Assembly (NCBI GenBank): GCA_019918135.1
Contig: WBZZ01004821.1
Coordinates: 97,501-161,500, forward strand
DNA from: Paulinella micropora
Taxonomy: Eukaryota > Cercozoa > Imbricatea > Euglyphida > Paulinellidae
Length of the DNA stretch: 64,000 nucleotides
Reading direction: 5' to 3'
Shown here: in pieces, positions 1 through 10,034 of the stretch
How positions within the stretch are numbered: the first letter of the stretch is position 1
Layout: the number at the start of each line of letters is the position of its first letter
The notes under the pieces: model-generated
The model's database searches: none
Told to the model about the DNA's origin: nothing
What the model saw: only the letters and a program-made list of their open reading frames with translations
Translations under genes and position numbers: made by a program

Positions 1-72
1 CTCATGGAACATTGTGTCTCCGAATGTTCTGCGACTACGTCTCTGTAATCAGAACGTACAGCCTCCCTTCTC

Positions 73-635
73 TTAGAGAGGCCCCTGCTCTTCCCAGAAA
101 GCGCTGCCGTAGTTCACGTAAATGAACTCCTGCGGGTGGACCGTGCGTGCTATAATTAATACAGGCTGTGGTTCGTAGCCTAGCAAGCTCATTACCTGCC
201 AAGCAAAAGTAGAGTTAGTACAGGCAGCAAACCCTAGCTTGGGGTTACCGTGGTCCGGGCATTGTACAGCGCAGGGACCAATGGGTCGCAAGCGTTCCAG
301 CCCCCGACCTGCACGCCTTGCAGAAACGCAGATAAGTCTCCTTGCGCGTGCAGGTCTCCCTGTTCTTGGGCCTGTGCGTGTTGGCGCCATTGCTCGTCCA
401 GACGCAGCTTGTGTCTAAACGACCAGGTGTTTTTGTGCGGCAGGTACGTAGGTGGTGGGCAGAACCGGAACGTGCGACTACCCAGGATAATCATATCGCC
501 CTGCACCAGCATAGCCAGGGTCTGCAGGTCCAGCCCACCGGTAGCGGGGTTCGGAGCTATACACAGTCCTGACCACCAAACCAAGGCTAGGACGACAGTG
601 GTGGCAAGTGCGGGCACCGTACCGCACTCGTCCAC
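73..635 (-). CDS. Small predicted secreted or membrane-anchored protein, frame broken
   Basis: On the minus strand a frame beginning at 635 opens with a hydrophobic stretch (TTVVLALVWWSGLCI) that looks like a signal peptide or signal anchor, followed by a polar region rich in Gln and His. Protein-like composition then continues in a second frame down to a stop at 73, ending in WEEQGPL. I take this as one gene of about 185 residues whose frame is broken once. No domain is recognised. It is followed upstream by another membrane-type gene on the same strand. The surrounding DNA is less GC-rich than the rest of the window, so a different origin or weaker selection is possible. Confidence 0.35.
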
Positions 636-684
636 GAGGACAGGCTCTCTGGCTAGCAGCAGCGGCCAGCCAGTAGAGGTGCTC

Positions 685-1450
685 CTATCTGCCAGATAGG
701 CACCGACCGAGGCGACAGTCCAGGGTTTGCCCCCCTACACGCAGCACAGCACAACTCACACACAACTGCCAATCGGAAGTAAGTAGCTGCCACGAGAAGA
801 GCACCTGGGTGTGCTCGGTTAGGTACTCGAGGCACGCCAGTGTTTCAGCTCCCGCTGCTTGTACGAGGGCCTGCTGAAGTGCGCTCACTTTGTAGCCACC
901 GGCAGCAATCACATGGGAGACAACAGCGGTAGCCATGAGAGAGAGAAAGACAGACGTTGTTACCACGCAAGCAGGCAGAAACAAACAAAGAGAATACGTC
1001 TCGGTGCTTCTGGGTAGTGACAAAAGACAACAGTCTTCGTGTCAGCTCTTCCTGATCCCAGGCGTAAAATAACAGGATACACCTAAGAAGCACCAGGTAG
1101 TACTGAAGCTGGCCTAGCACGAGTGAAAAGAACCTGTTCCGGAATTCACGCAGAGTCTTGTCGCACTTGGGTACAGGAAAGCCCGCCAGCACTTGCTGCA
1201 CTAGCACAACCAGTGACCACAACGTGTGACAGCCACAGCAGTGAGAGCGAGGAAGGTGAAAGACAGATGCAGACAAAGCAAGACCATAGGCTCCCAGCAG
1301 CGTACCCTCCACTACACAACGTTTGCCGTGAAATAGAGAAGTGGCGCTGCTAGCTAAGTAAGCGACTCCGACAATATGGACGAGCTCCTGGGTAGAAGCA
1401 GCGGCCTGCGCCAACGAACCCTTCACTTCTTGCCTAACGAAAAACTGCAT
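685..1450 (-). CDS. Predicted multi-pass membrane protein, frame broken
   Basis: The best start is the ATG at 1450 (MQFFVRQEVKG). The translation has several hydrophobic segments, among them TLWSLVVLVQQVLAGF, a segment around LVLGQLQYYLVLLRCILLFY, and, in a second frame further on, LCLFLPACVVTTSVFLSLMA. Both frames look like protein, so I treat this as one gene of about 250 residues with at least one frame break. Cysteines are frequent near HCCGCH. No family is recognised. It lies just upstream, on the same strand, of the small secreted-type gene ending at 73, and the two could once have been one longer unit. Confidence 0.35.
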
Positions 1451-1671
1451 CCCAGGCCAGGTGGGTAAAATAGCTACACTAGCCCTCTGCACACCACAAT
1501 ACTGTTTGCACTATGCACCCCCTGTGCTCTCGCCCTCCCCCCTCCTGTGACACCTTGTTTACAGCCGTACACTACATAACACAGTCAATCGAATGACTGG
1601 CAAAGGTTCCGCAAGAGCGGTGTTTTTTGAGAGCCGCGAGAATCGGCTCAGAAAATTGCCAAAGACAGACC

Positions 1672-1840
1672 GAAAGAAAGAGGCTGCCGGCCCCGTTTCG
1701 GTTCGGAAACGGGCCGGACGGAAAGACGGGCTTTTGGCCCGTTTCGGTTCGGAAACGGGCCGGACGGAAAGACGGGCTTTTGGCCCGTTTCGGTTCGAAA
1801 ACGGGCCGGGGGAGACGGGTTTCCGGCCCGTTTCGAATCA
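1672..1840. repeat. Palindromic GGCCCGTTTC repeat cluster
   Basis: Three tandem units share a perfect inverted repeat: a 10-base arm GGCCCGTTTC, a short GGTTCG loop, then GAAACGGGCC. Units are about 50 bases long with linkers such as GGACGGAAAGACGGGCTTTT. The DNA would fold into strong hairpins on either strand. The same core, with flanking CAAGACC, recurs at 35884-36249, so this is a dispersed family. No coding sequence here is credible: frames across the cluster merely translate the repeat. Confidence 0.8.
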
Positions 1841-1889
1841 GCAAGACCTACCGGAAAAAACGGTTTTTCTGACCCACTTCTGCTCCTAA

Positions 1890-2390
1890 GCCAGCCACAA
1901 GATAGAGCGTGCATGTACCTGGGACAGAAGCTCTTTTCTTAGAAGCTTGCTCTTTGCAGCAAGTTCAGGCACTACATATGCCAGCAGAGCAAGCGGTGTG
2001 GTGGCCAGGAACATAACCAGGATTCAGTGTAGTGCTGTCAAGAAGAGGAATGGTTGGCAATGGAGGGTCTGATTAAGAACTCACTCCAGACGGGGAGGCA
2101 AGTCTGGGAGCTTGAGGATTTTTTTACCCGAGGCCACTGTAGCAATGTCTGCTATTGCCTGCCCTGGCTCGTCAGCCTGTCCTGGCTCGTGTGCTTCCAT
2201 GGCTAGAGGGAGATCGAAAGAGGGGATAGACGCGTCTGGCTTTCTTGGTTCGCACTCGATCTGTCGGTTATGCTCGCTTGTGCTAGCCGTTATCCTTTAA
2301 GTTCTTGAAGAAGCAACCGTCACCTCCAAGTTCTTGAAATAGTTTGCTCTTGTCTGTTCTGCACTCGTTACATTGCTCTGTGCTGGAGAG
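1890..2390. other. Intergenic, no gene seen
   Basis: This half-kilobase has a lower GC content than the rest of the window and no frame with protein-like composition. It contains a short direct repeat of TGCCTGCCCTGGCTCGT-type sequence near 2155-2195 and another around AAGTTCTTGAA near 2299-2338, where the 11-base word occurs twice. I see no RNA gene or convincing promoter. Confidence 0.5.
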
Positions 2391-2391
2391 G

Positions 2392-2515
2392 GAGGAAGAG
2401 ATACAGAGAGAGAGGCACACACACACAGAGGCACACTCACGCACAGAGACATACACACAGGCAGAGAGACCTACACACAGGCAGAGAGACCTACGCACAG
2501 GCAGAGGGACAGTGA
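2392..2515. repeat. GA/CA-rich simple repeat with 20-base tandem unit
   Basis: A run of GAGAGA and CACACA passes into a tandem repeat of about 20 bases (AGAGAGACCTACACACAGGC) present roughly three times with small changes. It sits just upstream of the start of the repeat-rich gene at 2625 and could belong to its 5' untranslated region. Frames through it are not protein-like. Confidence 0.75.
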
Positions 2516-2624
2516 CAGACCTCGGTTGGGAGGAAAGGGGGTGGACAGTGAAGGGACAGTGTGGCGGGGCATGCTTCTCTCTCGTTGACTTGACTATTGT
2601 TGGTTGTGCTGCACAGGTTCATTG

Positions 2625-5600
2625 ATGTCCAGCCGCAGAGGACGACGGTCCACTAGGGCGATCCGAGCTCGTTCAACCACCCCTGCACCATCACTGGCGC
2701 CCGAGGGGCAACCGGAGGGTACGGTCGCCGGACGCAGACGGCGTGCGGCGGCTAGGGAACACAAGAAGTCCAGTGCACGGACACCGTTCATCACACCAGG
2801 CGGACCGGTGCCCGCTCCCCTTGCCACCCCAGAGGTACTACCCGCGCTGTCTGTTTTCCTTGTTAGCAGAGGCCAGGGCTGGAGCAAAGAGAGTGGCGGC
2901 AGCAGTGTGTGTTGTCTGCGGGCGGGAGCAGCCAGAGGGCGAAGGATTAGGCAGGCAAGAGCGTGCCCCTCGTGCAACTCACGGTGTGCCTCGTGCAACT
3001 CACGGTGTGCTGTGGCTGGCTGTTGCAGACTGACAGCAGCCGCGCCGAGGGCCGCCTGCCGACCCCCGCCTCGGCCCGGGAAGGACGGCCACGCTCTGCC
3101 CGCCTGGCAGCAGTAGCTGGCCGGCCTAAGCACTGGGCCCCCGACTTTCTCTACGCTCCGCCCCGCCGGCCCCGTCGGGTCTTGAACAACATCTTCGAGC
3201 GCCAGACCCCGCCCGAGCCAGTCGAGCCCGTGGCCTTGTCTGCGGACGCACGCGGTGAGGAGGGAGCGGGGCCCGTGGCTTCGGGGGCTGCCTGCGTACG
3301 GGGCGAGGGAGCGGGGCCCGTGGCTGCGGCGGCGGCACACGCACGGGGCGAGGGAGCGGCCTACGTACGGGACGAGGGAGCGGGGTCCGTGGCTGCGGCG
3401 GCGGCACACGCACGGGGCGAGGGAGCGGCCTACGTACGGGACGAGGGAGCGGGGTCCGTGGCTGCGGCGGCGGCACACGCACGGGGCGAGGGAGCGGCCT
3501 ACGTACGGGACGAGGGAGCGGGCTGCGGCGGCGGCACACGCACGGGACGAGGGAGCGGGGCCCGTGGCTGCGGGGGCGGCCTACGTACGGGACGAGGGAG
3601 CGGGGCCCGTGGCTGCGGCGGCGGCACACGCACGGGGCGAGGGAGCGGGGCCCGTGGCTGCGGGGGCGGCACACGCACGGGGCGAAGGAGCGGCACACGC
3701 ACGGGGCGAGGGAGCGGCCTACGTACGGGACGAGGGAGCGGAATCCCCTGCTCCGTCGGCACACGCACGGGACGAGGGAGCGGAGCCCGTGGCTCCCTCG
3801 GCACACGCACGGGGCGAGGGAGCGGCCTACGTACGGGACGAGGGAGCGGAATCCCCTGCTCCGTCGGCACACGCACGGGACGAGGGAGCGGAATCCCCGG
3901 CTCCGTCGGCACACGCACGGGGCGAGGAGGGAGCGGGGGCAGTGGCCGGTGCGCGGGGTGAGGAAGAAGCGGTGCTTGAGGAGCTAGAAGAAGTGGAGCT
4001 AGAAGAAGTGGAGTCCGAGCAGGAGAGCCCAGCGGGGGGTGTTTTGGAGGATGAGGAGGACTCTGACAGCTCAGAGGAGTCCGACAGCCCAGAGGAGGGT
4101 GTCCCGGGGGTCGAGGGTGCACCCGGCGGAGGCCGGGGGGCGGGGCTAGCGTCGCCCGAGCCGCCTGCTCAGGACGTACCGCCCGCGAGTGAGCAGAGCG
4201 CTAGCACCCCGGCCGGCGTGGGGGGCGCCCCTCCGCCGGGCCCTGGCTGGCCGGGGGTGCGCTTTGCCTCGCCCTGGAAATCTACCTGTCGGGTACTCTT
4301 GTCCCCAGACCTAGTGCTCGCCCCTCCCCTTGCAAGCACGCTCTCCTACACACACACGCTCCACGCCGCACAGCCGTATACGCACACCCCGGCTTTCAGG
4401 GCTGTCACCCGTCTCCCCGCTGCCGCTGCTGTTCGGCTCGCCCCCTACCGGTCCATTGCGCTCTGCCGCTGCTGCTGCCCCCGCCCGCCGCGCCGGCTGC
4501 GACAGAGGTTCAGTTGCTCATGTTCGCTGTCTGTTTTGGCCCTTAGTGGGACAGCTCCCAGTGGAGCCCGCGCCCCTAGGTCCGGGCAGCCCGGAAGCCT
4601 GCGTCCAGCCTAGATATCCGCGGGGCCGTATGCCTTACGACCCGCCGGACGAAGTGGACCAGCTGCTGACACACGGCGCACAGTGCTACCCTGAGTCGAA
4701 GCTGTACCCCGAGGCCAAGGCAGAGCGCGAGTCGAAGCTGTACCCCGAGGCCAAGGCAGAGCGCGAATCGAAGCTGTACCCCGAGGCCAAGGCAGAGCGC
4801 GAGTCGAAGCTGTACCCCGAGGCCAAGGCAGAGCGGGAGTCGAAACTCTACCGCGGTGACGCAGGCCAGGCGCGCACACACCCCCCAGGCGGCTCGACGG
4901 CCAGACCGTTGTTAGGCGGCAAGGTTCCACGCCGGCCGCTGCTAGGTGGCAAGGTTCCGCGCCTGCCGCTACCAGGCGGCAAGGTCCCGCGCCGGCCGCT
5001 ACCAGGCGGCAAGGCCCCGCGCCCGGCCGGGGGGGACATCGATTGGGAGAGTGAGCAGCGCGCGGCCGAGGCGTCCTTCCTGAACTCTCGGTCCCTCTTG
5101 GCCGTCGCCCGCGGGCGCCCCGTCGCTGCTGCTTGACACTGCTGTGCCCGTTGGTGTGCGTGTGTGCTGGTGTGCCACCGCTGTCGTGTTCCCTGTAGGA
5201 CCATCTCCGGCCTCGTCATGTACCGACAGTCGAAAAAGTCCACTCACCTCTGCTTCCTCTTCCTCTCTTCTCTCTCTTTCTAACGCTTTCTCTCTCTCTG
5301 TGTGCGTGTGCGGATGGCTCGGTAGCTGCACGCGTGTTTCTATAAGCCTGAGCGTGTCTGTGCGTGTCTGTGGCGTAGGACGTGGACTTGTGTGCGGGAG
5401 GGCTGCGCCCGGCGCAACAAGTACCAGCTGTTCGAGGACGGCACCGAAGGGGGCTGCCATGCGTGTGGCACGCTGATGGGCTACACCGAGGCCCTCAGCA
5501 AGAAGGGCTACCAACTGGACGGGAGTTACCTACTCTGCGCCACGGATGTGCCCGGCCGGCGCTGCTACCAGGTGGCGCGCTTCTTCGTGTTCCCGGCGTG

Positions 5601-5802
5601 GCAGGGCATGTGCTACGTCTGCTCCCGGGCGGAGCTGCAACTGTGCCGACGCCTGCTGAACGGCAGCTGCCACGTGTGCCAGGCTCCCGCGGCCGCCGTC
5701 GTGGGCGACTCGCTGACCCTCGTCTGCGAAGACCATCGGCCGGACGACGGCAGCTCCGACGACGACGGGGCAGGCGGCGGCGGCGGCAGCGACATCGAGT
5801 AA
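2625..5802 (+). CDS. Probable multi-exon gene: basic head, Ala/Glu repeat array, Cys-rich zinc-binding tail
   Basis: The ATG at 2625 opens a basic Ser/Arg-rich stretch (MSSRRGRRSTRAIRARS). After codon 70 (2834) a GT...CAG interval, 2835-3028, separates it in phase from a second open frame that runs into Ala/Glu/Gly repeats of the AHARGEGAAYVRDEGAG type and then an acidic stretch (EEEAVLEELEEVELEEVESE). A further exon with a good pyrimidine-rich acceptor near 4544 carries four copies of ESKLYPEAKAER and four of GGKVPRRPLLP-like units. The last exon, from about 5380, encodes CVREGC, CHAC, CYVC, CHVC and CEDH, a dense zinc-finger-like cluster, then an acidic Gly tail. The repeat array contains one frame break. 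Exon limits after the first intron are estimates. Function unknown; a nuclear scaffold or DNA/chromatin-binding protein would fit the composition. The last exon alone could be a separate gene. Confidence 0.5.
2835..3028 (+). other. Candidate spliceosomal intron of 194 bases
   Basis: The interval begins GTACTACC after codon 70 of the gene starting at 2625 and ends GGCTGTTGCAG. Removing it joins ...LATPE to TDSSRAEGRLPT without a phase change and links two frames of similar basic composition, whereas the unspliced frame becomes Cys-rich and stops at 3116. The interval also contains a 19-base word (CTCGTGCAACTCACGGTGT) twice in a row. The evidence is compositional only. Confidence 0.45.
3239..3935 (+). 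repeat. Coding minisatellite, GAGGGAGCGG-based
   Basis: About twenty imperfect units built from CACACGCACGGGGCGAGGGA and CTACGTACGGGACGAGGGAG alternate with GTGGCTGCGGCGGC-type words, giving higher-order repeats of about 69 bases at the left end and mixed shorter units further right. Translated in the gene's frame they give HARGEGA, YVRDEGA and GPVAAAAA. A short stretch of the same array recurs at 9806-9945 inside a duplicated fragment. Confidence 0.85.
4693..5030 (+). repeat. Two adjacent coding tandem repeats (36-base x4, 33-base x4)
   Basis: From 4693 to about 4850 a 36-base unit encoding ESKLYPEAKAER is repeated four times with almost no change. From about 4912 to 5030 a 33-base unit encoding GGKVPRRPLL/P is repeated four times with more divergence. 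Both repeats keep the reading frame, which supports this stretch as a translated exon of the gene at 2625-5802. Confidence 0.85.
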
Positions 5803-6392
5803 GCTCGGGGGAGGGGGGAATGAAGGAAAGTGAGAGGGGTGGGGGGTGCACGGCGCTCTCCCCCAGTGGCGTTTACCTGCCGGCAAGAGAGATACCCTTC
5901 CTCCCTCCCTCAGAGCCTGTGGTACCCTCTTACCTCCTCGCAAGCTCTGTTACCCTCGCACCACTCTGGCGCGAGCGCACCACCCCGGAACTCGCCGGGA
6001 TAATCACTACGGGTGGTAGGCGTGTGCTACTAGCAATGAGAGTGTGGGGGAAAGGCTAAGAAAGTACAGGGTTGGTCAGCAGGAAAGCTAGGCTGGCAAC
6101 AGACACTATCAGCCATCAGCAGAGGTCATGTTGCGAGAAAAAGCCATTGCTGGCCATCGGCAATTTGGATAGCAACTTCAGACCTTGCTTTTACTCTTGC
6201 TATCCATACAGTTTCTCACACCCTTTCAGTATTAAATATATATATATAATACCCATTGCAAGTGAAAGCTAAGTCTTAATAAGTACCCGTCGGAGCTGCC
6301 CCTTCTTCTCGTTAACTAATTTAATGTAAGCTACTGCGTACACGTTGCGACATGTAAGCGACGCGAGCGTGCAGCCGCTCCCTACTTCTTTA
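5803..6392. other. Convergent intergenic region with TATATATATA tract
   Basis: This stretch lies between the stop of the Cys-rich gene (+) and the stop of the PKD/BspA gene (-), so it holds both 3' flanks. It becomes AT-rich around 6225-6250 with a TATATATATATAAT tract. The whole stretch is repeated, with small changes, at 10035-10626, where it again precedes a PKD/BspA gene end. No frame in it is protein-like. Confidence 0.7.
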
Positions 6393-8918
6393 CTACAGAA
6401 TGTATCCCCTGCACGTAAACTTCAGTATCAATCCCCACCCCCCACTATTGTCCAGACGTGTAACTGTGACTGTCACTCTGTTAGGCGAGACATAGTTCGT
6501 CCAGGAAATCGAGAACTGGTCACCGTAGTAATTAGGTATAGACGGATCCCAATTATCTCTGTTAACAAAAGTAGGGCACTGGACGAGATAGAGATTATTA
6601 AAAGTGACAGTGAGTGAATTTGTGGAACTGGACCCGAGTGTAATGCTTTGGTCGCTGACAGAAGGCGTCGCGGTGGTTGAGATGCTGGGAGATCTCGTTG
6701 GTGTCTGTGTGCTAGTGGGCGTTATGGTACGCGTCACGGAGATAGTCGGCGTCGCCGTCACGGAAATGGTCGGTGTCACGGAGACCGTCGGCGTGCGGGA
6801 GGGTGTCACGGACGGTGTCACGGAAATGGTCGGTGTCACGGAGAGGGTGGGCGTCGGCGTCACGGAGATCGTGGGCGTCACGGAAACAGTGGGTGTGCGC
6901 GTCACGGAAATACTTGGCGTCACAGAAATAGTGGGCGTCACGGAAAGGGTGGGTGTGCGTGACACAGAAATACTGGGCGTCACGGAAATACTAGACGTCA
7001 CGGAGAGGGTGGACGTCGCCGTCACAGAAATAGTGGACGTCACAGAAATGGTGGGCGTCCGTGTCACGGAAATGGTCGCCGTCACGGAAATACTGGGCGT
7101 CACGGAGCTGGTCGGCGTCACCGAGGTGCTGGGCGTGACTGAAACGGTCGGCGTCGCGGACCGTGTCGCCGAGGTGGTGGGTGTCACCGAGGTGCTGGGC
7201 GTGACTGAAACGGTCGGCGTCACGGAGCTGGTGGCGTCACCGAGGTGCTGGGCGTCACGGAGCTGGTCGGCGGTCGGCGTCACCGAGGTGCTGGGCGTCA
7301 CCGAGGTGGTGGACGTCACCGAGTTGGTGGACGTTACCGAGGTGCTGGGCGTCACCGACAAGGTTGGGGAGCTGGTGCGCGTCGCCGAGGCTGTCAGCGA
7401 AGGTGACGCGGTCGAGGTGGTCGAGGCGCCAGGCGATTGCGAAGGTGCGGGCGTCACTGACACGGTCGGCGTCACGGAGGGTGTCGCGGAGCTGGTGGGC
7501 GTCATGGAACTGGTGGGCGTCACGGAGCTGGTCGGCGTCACGGAGCTGGTGGTGGTCACGGAGCTGGTCAACGTCACCGAGGTGGTGGGCGTCACCGAGG
7601 TGCTGGGCGTCACCGAGGTGCTTGGCGTCACGGAGCTGGTCGGCGTCACCGACAAGGTTGGGGAGCTGGTGCGCGTCGCCGAGGCAGTCAGCGAAGGTGA
7701 CGCGGTTGAGGTAGTCGAGGCGCCGGGCGATTGCGAAGGTGCGGGCGTCATTGACACGGTCGGCGTCACGGAGGGTGTCACGGAGCTGGTGGGCGTCACT
7801 GACGTGGTGGGCGTCACGGAGGGTGTCACGGAGCTGGTGGGCGTCACTGACGTGGTGGGCGTCACGGAGCCGCTGGGCGTCGCCGAGCCGCTGGGCGTGA
7901 CCGAGCCGCTGGGCGTTCGGGTAGGGGTGACCGATTGCGACGGCGTCTCGGAGGGCAGCCAGGCCTGGCACGCCAGCGGCGCCTGCCAGTTCATGAGCTG
8001 CGCCGACTCCACTAGCTGCAGGCACGTCTGCTGCGTCCAGTTCACGGCCCAGCCGCTGAAATTCCGCGCCAGTAGCGGCGCGCCCGCCAGCATGCTGGTG
8101 GCGTCCTGCAGGCTGTCCAGCGCCCAGCGCGACAGGTCGGCCTGCAGCGCGGCGGCGTCCGCGAACATGCCGGTGGCGTTCACGACGCGCGATACGTTCC
8201 ACGTTTCCAGCCCGCCGATCGACGCCGCACCCGTGCCGGCGAACATAAACGACACGTCCCGCACTTGCGATAGGTCCCAAGCGCTGGTGTCGGCAAACGT
8301 GAGGCACGGCGAGTTCGCGAACGCCGCGCGCAGCGTCTCGGCCGAGTCGGTCCGCAGGCCCGACACGTCGAAGCACGCGTTCGCCGACAGGCGGGCAAAG
8401 CTAAAGGCCAGGTTGCTGACATGCGACGTGTCGAGGTCCGCGAGGGGTGGCAGCGACACGAGCGACTCCTCGCCGTAGAAGTGGTACCCCGTGCTGGGGG
8501 CCAGCTGCAGCCCACCCCACTGGTGGATGCGCCGCAGCTCGACGAAAACTCGTCAGCCCCTTGCGCCAGGCCGGCGTCATGGCCCAGTCTACGACGGGCC
8601 GTCCACGATCACCGTGACTAGGCTGGCCACCGCGAACGTGTGCGTGCACGGCTCGGCGTCGCTGCAGCGCTGGACGGGCGTGCCGTCGCCCCAGAACACC
8701 CAAAAGAGAGAGCCGCTCCCCTGCGCTAGGCGCCGGCGGCGGGCGGCCGTGCCGTTGCCGTAGACGGCACCCCCCGCCGGCAGCGTCCAGGCGTCCCCGC
8801 CCGCCGGCACCCAGAGGTCCAGCACCAAGTCTGATGGCCGCCGCTCGCGCCACTCGTAGGCGCAGTAAGGCCGGGCGGAGGGCCAAAAGCAGGCGGCCAA
8901 CAGCAGCGCTAGGTGCAT
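6393..8918 (-). CDS. Secreted PKD + BspA-repeat protein with Ser/Thr/Pro stalk (copy A), frame broken
   Basis: The ATG at 8918 begins a signal peptide (MHLALLLAACFWPSARPYC). It is followed by a PKD-like beta-sandwich signature (FWGDGTPVQRC...CTHTFAVASLVTV), a linker with IHQWGGLQL, and BspA/DUF285-type repeats (LDTSHVSNLAFSFARL, WDLSQVRDVSFMFAGTG, WNVSRVVNATGMF). Roughly 400 residues of SVTPTxSVTPS repeats form a mucin-like stalk, and a final 80-residue domain with no membrane segment ends CRGYIL. About 840 residues in all. BspA repeats in other organisms are surface ligand-binding repeats, and the Ser/Thr-rich stalk is expected to be O-glycosylated; an exported adhesin is my inference. The frame is broken at least twice in the head region. 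Paralogous to the genes at 10627, 16699, 18995, 21721 and 24488. Confidence 0.7.
6700..7930. repeat. SVTPT stalk-coding tandem repeats, copy A
   Basis: Short units of 18-30 bases built on GTCACGGAG/GTCACCGAG plus TGGTGGGC/TGCTGGGC run through this interval. On the minus strand they encode SVTPTxSVTPS. A block of roughly 240 bases containing a non-repeat segment (SPGASTTSTASPSLTAS) occurs twice, near 7350-7500 and 7640-7790, showing recent internal duplication. The plus-strand frame (VGVTEVLGVTE...) is only its antisense shadow. Confidence 0.9.
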
Positions 8919-8975
8919 GGCGGGCCACTAAGCTGGCACCAGACGAAAAAGCTAGGCCTCCTCCCTGGTTGCTTG

Positions 8976-8998
8976 GGCAGAGTTTAAGAGGGGGGAGG
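8976..8998 (-). promoter_or_regulatory. Conserved upstream element of PKD/BspA gene A
   Basis: Read on the minus strand, this is a C-rich block followed by TTAAACTCTGCCCAA, about 60 bases before the ATG at 8918. The same block (CCCTCTTTAAACTCTGCC) lies at 13136-13158 upstream of the paralogue starting at 13074. Conservation here could simply reflect recent duplication, so the promoter role is a guess. Confidence 0.35.
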
Positions 8999-9257
8999 GA
9001 AGTCCTAGAGCCTGGTATGTGTAACCTCGCCCTCGGCCGGCGGAGGGAAGGAGGGAAAAGAGAGACGCCCCCCCCCCGAGGGGAGGGGAAGGGGAGAGAG
9101 GCCAAGTGGAGGCGGAGGGGAGGGAGGGCGTGGTGGTGCGTGCTGCGTGGGCTCGGGTTTTACTGAGTCAGGACGACGCTCGGCCGGGACGCCCAGCGCG
9201 CGATCTGCCGTGGCTGCTTCTGCGGGACAGAGCCCACGCCCCTGGCTTACTCGAGCG

Positions 9258-9298
<41 letters not shown>
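9258..9298. repeat. (GA)n microsatellite
   Basis: About twenty GA dinucleotides in an uninterrupted run, between the start of copy A and the seven-helix gene fragment. The paralogous position near 13398-13435 carries a similar (GA)n run, so it was present before the duplication. Confidence 0.95.
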
Positions 9299-9299
<1 letters not shown>

Positions 9300-9331
9300 T
9301 GCGTGCAGGAGGGGGAGGGGCGGGGGCCGCC

Positions 9332-9805
9332 TTACGCCGGCGGCGCCTGGGTAGCCGGCGCGTGGGGCCTGGGCTGGGCCGCGCCGCGCAGGAGCTGGAT
9401 GAGGGAGTGCCGCTTAGAGGTCCTGGGCCGTGCGGCCCGCAGTGGCTGCGATGCGACTGACAGCCCGCCCGCGTGGGCGACGAGCCAGTAGTCGGTCGAG
9501 TCCTCTAGCTGCGTGAAGCTCTGCTGCAGGTAGGGCCGCCAGTTCACGAGTTCGGGGCAGAGAGCCAACTCCTGCTCCCAGCATGAGGACTCGTCGGCCG
9601 CGCGCTGCATGGCCTCGTGCAGCGCCACGACGAAGCGGGCCGGCCTGGCGGGCGGCAGGCAGTCGTGCGGCAGCAGCTCGCCCCACGTGACCTGGCCCTC
9701 GGGCGACGCCGGCTCGCACTCGTCGGGGAACAGGGCGCGCAGCCCCTGCTCGCCGTGCAACGAATACAGCAGTCACAGGTCCCGCTCGGGCTGGCCCGGG
9801 GCCCG
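9332..9805 (-). pseudogene. C-terminal fragment of the seven-helix membrane protein gene
   Basis: This minus-strand frame reads HGEQGLRALFPDEC, then FVVALHEAMQRAADES, CPELVNWRPYLQQSFTQLED and TSKRHSLIQLLRG. It matches the last ~150 residues of the gene at 13484-15998 almost residue for residue. The match stops abruptly at about 9806, where the sequence switches to the Ala/Glu repeat array of the gene at 2625. It therefore has no start and no transmembrane part, and is the left-hand scar of a tandem duplication. Confidence 0.85.
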
Positions 9806-10034
9806 TGACCTCGGGGGCGGCCGACGCACGGGGCGAGGAGGGAGCGGGGCCCGTGGCTTCGGGGGCGGCCGACGTACGGGACGAGGAGGGAGCGGGGCCC
9901 GTGGCTTCGGGGGCGGCCGACGCACGCGGCGGCCGTCGGGGGACGACTCGCTGGTCCTCCTCTGCGAGGACCACCGGCCGGGGGACGGCAGCTCCGACGA
10001 CGACGGGGCAGGCGGCGGCAGCGACACCGAGTAA
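9806..10034 (+). pseudogene. Fragment of the Ala/Glu-repeat, Cys-rich gene
   Basis: The plus strand resumes the ADARGEEGAGPVASGAA repeat of the gene at 2625-5802 and runs straight into DDSLVLLCEDHRPGD plus an acidic Gly tail ending SDTE and TAA, the counterpart of DSLTLVCEDHRPDD at the end of that gene. The zinc-finger part between repeat and tail is missing. It has no start of its own and is best seen as a leftover carried by the duplication. Confidence 0.8.

Noticed and set aside
1690-1835. CRISPR array
   Set aside because: Units are self-complementary and nearly contiguous with no unique spacers of constant length; the related array at 35884 is the same. Not CRISPR.
3126-4122. Minus-strand frames rich in RSHGPRSL and PLPRPVRVP repeats
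   Set aside because: Antisense translations of the Ala/Glu minisatellite.
6604-8478. 624-codon plus-strand frame of VGVTEVLGVTE repeats
   Set aside because: It is the antisense of the SVTPT stalk. The minus-strand frame has the signal peptide, PKD and BspA parts; the plus-strand one has none.
8540-8600. Intron as the reason for the frame change in gene A
   Set aside because: Comparison with copy B shows no inserted interval with splice-type ends there, only small length differences, so splicing does not explain it.
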